Shown piece after piece: positions 13,146-14,023 of a DNA stretch of 14,023 nucleotides. Below the pieces are notes generated by a model. The model ran no database searches. It was not told the DNA's origin and saw only the letters and a program-made list of their open reading frames with translations. The position numbers and the translations under genes are program-made. The stretch's first letter is position 1; every line of letters begins with the position of its first letter. The stretch comes from CAZQKL01 sp964593895 [NCBI: uncultured bacterium] (GTDB lineage: Bacteria > DYJV01), in assembly GCA_964593895.1 (NCBI GenBank), contig CAZQKL010000054.1, forward strand, positions 1 to 14,023. The letters run 5' to 3'.

Positions 13146-14023
13146 ATCTCTTTCCCCACAATTATGTAATCAAAGCAAGCATGTATTTTTATTGATTTAA
13201 TTTTAAAATCTTTAGGAAATGGAGGGTAGGGTGCTGCTTCCTTTATTGCTCTTATAGCTTCATCATCAAGTATTTTTGCTCCAGATGATTTTAATAATTT
13301 AATCATTTTTAAATGCCCATTACGGTCTATTTCAAATTTTACAAATAATCTTCCTTGAATTCCCATTTCTCCTGCAAGAGGAGGATATTCCCAAACAAGT
13401 TCAATTTTCCTTTTAACTTTATGTAAATATGAAGCATATCTACTTGATTGGGTTGATATTGAAATTGAATCACTTATGTCAATATCATCTGGATAAACAT
13501 GAGAAGGTTTAAAAATATTTGGCTTTAATGAAGATGCTCCTTCAAGAAAATAATTGCCTTTTTTATTTTGTTTTTCATGCTTTTTAGAAGTATTATCATT
13601 TTTATTTATTAGATTGCTTTTTAATAATTCTTCCAATGATGGGTTAATCTTATTAAAACTTATTTTATATTTTTTAGGTTTAGGTTTACTTTTTGAAATT
13701 TTAACAATCTTTTTCTTTTTTGTTGAGAATTTTTTTACTATTTTTTTTCTTTTTGTTAAGGATTTTTGAAATTTTTTAGGTTTTGATTTTATTTTCCTTT
13801 TAATAATAATTTTCTTTTTTGATAGTTTTTTTGGTGATGCTTTTTTGATAATTTTATGAGGAACTGGTAAATATTTTGGGATTACATCTTTGATTTCCGC
13901 ACTTTTAATTAATGGATTTTCTTTTTTAGTTTGTTTTTTCGCTTTGTATGATTTTTGAGCAATATATGGAGTTTTTTCATGATGCTTTATCTCTTTTAAT
14001 TTTTCAGGCAATTCTATAAATTT
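13139..14023 (-). CDS. TonB family energy transducer, C-terminal part; 5' end outside window
   Basis: The frame stays open to the right edge, so the N-terminal membrane anchor lies beyond it; the TTG at 14011 is an internal codon. Counting from that codon, residues about 55-115 are a Lys/Arg-dominated linker with scattered Pro and Ser (for example KKLSKKKIIIKRKIK). Residues about 195-285 form a TonB C-terminal domain: YLHKVKRKIELVWEYP, a GRLFVKFEID strand, then SSGAKILDDEAIRAIKEAA and PYPPFP. TonB proteins carry proton-motive energy from ExbB/ExbD to outer-membrane receptors; related proteins with this domain serve other envelope tasks. The linker is lysine-rich rather than the usual Pro/Glu/Lys mix. 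No exbB or exbD is in view. Its 3' end overlaps the HAD phosphatase gene. Confidence 0.85.
   Translation of the reverse strand, partial: KFIELPEKLKEIKHHEKTPYIAQKSYKAKKQTKKENPLIKSAEIKDVIPKYLPVPHKIIKKASPKKLSKKKIIIKRKIKSKPKKFQKSLTKRKKIVKKFSTKKKKIVKISKSKPKPKKYKISFNKINPSLEELLKSNLINKNDNTSKKHEKQNKKGNYFLEGASSLKPNIFKPSHVYPDDIDISDSISISTQSSRYASYLHKVKRKIELVWEYPPLAGEMGIQGRLFVKFEIDRNGHLKMIKLLKSSGAKILDDEAIRAIKEAAPYPPFPKDFKIKSIKIHACFDYIIVGKEIW

Noticed and set aside
14009-14011. TTG as start of the TonB-like gene
   Set aside because: The frame continues to the right edge and a TonB protein needs an N-terminal membrane anchor not seen here.
1-14023. CRISPR array, insertion sequence, phage or defence genes
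   Set aside because: No regularly spaced repeats, transposase, integrase or nuclease-like proteins were seen on either strand.

Overview
This is a very AT-rich, tightly packed stretch of bacterial chromosome. It holds two convergent gene groups and no mobile element, CRISPR array, tRNA or rRNA that I can see. A TonB-type protein, a putative LPS-kinase-like protein and an ArnT/PMT-like glycosyltransferase suggest a diderm (outer-membrane) organism. The strong A/T and Lys bias, the short EF-Ts (197 aa) and the heavy gene overlap would suit a thermophilic or deep-branching diderm. The phylum cannot be fixed from this window and I do not name one.

Plus-strand group (1-5805): the C-terminal end of an integral-membrane glycosyltransferase, cut by the left edge, overlaps a small Kdo/WaaP-like kinase. 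A good sigma70-type promoter at the end of the kinase gene (1220-1249) then opens a TAXI-type TRAP transporter operon: periplasmic binding protein, a DUF1850-like membrane-anchored protein, and a fused small+large permease. ATGA overlaps follow with a stand-alone CinA C-terminal domain (PncC, NMN amidohydrolase) and then with ThpR (2H phosphoesterase / RNA 2',3'-cyclic phosphodiesterase).

Minus-strand group (14023 down to 5788): the C-terminal part of a TonB-family protein with an extremely lysine-rich linker, cut by the right edge, overlaps a HAD phosphatase. A 139-nt intergenic stretch follows, containing a multi-tier stem-loop directly upstream of rpsB. Then comes the classic translation/envelope cluster rpsB-tsf-pyrH-frr-(ferredoxin)-uppS-cdsA-dxr-rseP. 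It makes ribosomal protein S2, EF-Ts, UMP kinase, ribosome recycling factor, undecaprenyl-PP synthase, CDP-DAG synthase, DXP reductoisomerase (MEP isoprenoid pathway, which feeds UppS) and the RseP site-2 protease. A 56-aa 2x[4Fe-4S] ferredoxin gene sits between frr and uppS. It is followed by a strong intrinsic terminator whose U-tract runs into the start of uppS, so the classic cluster appears to be split into two regulatory halves.

The two groups meet tail to tail: thpR and rseP overlap by 18 bp on opposite strands with no terminator between them. I found no clearly novel multi-gene system. The items most worth a second look are the rpsB leader structure with possible competing pairings around the Shine-Dalgarno, the ferredoxin-plus-terminator insertion in front of uppS, and the lysine-rich TonB linker.
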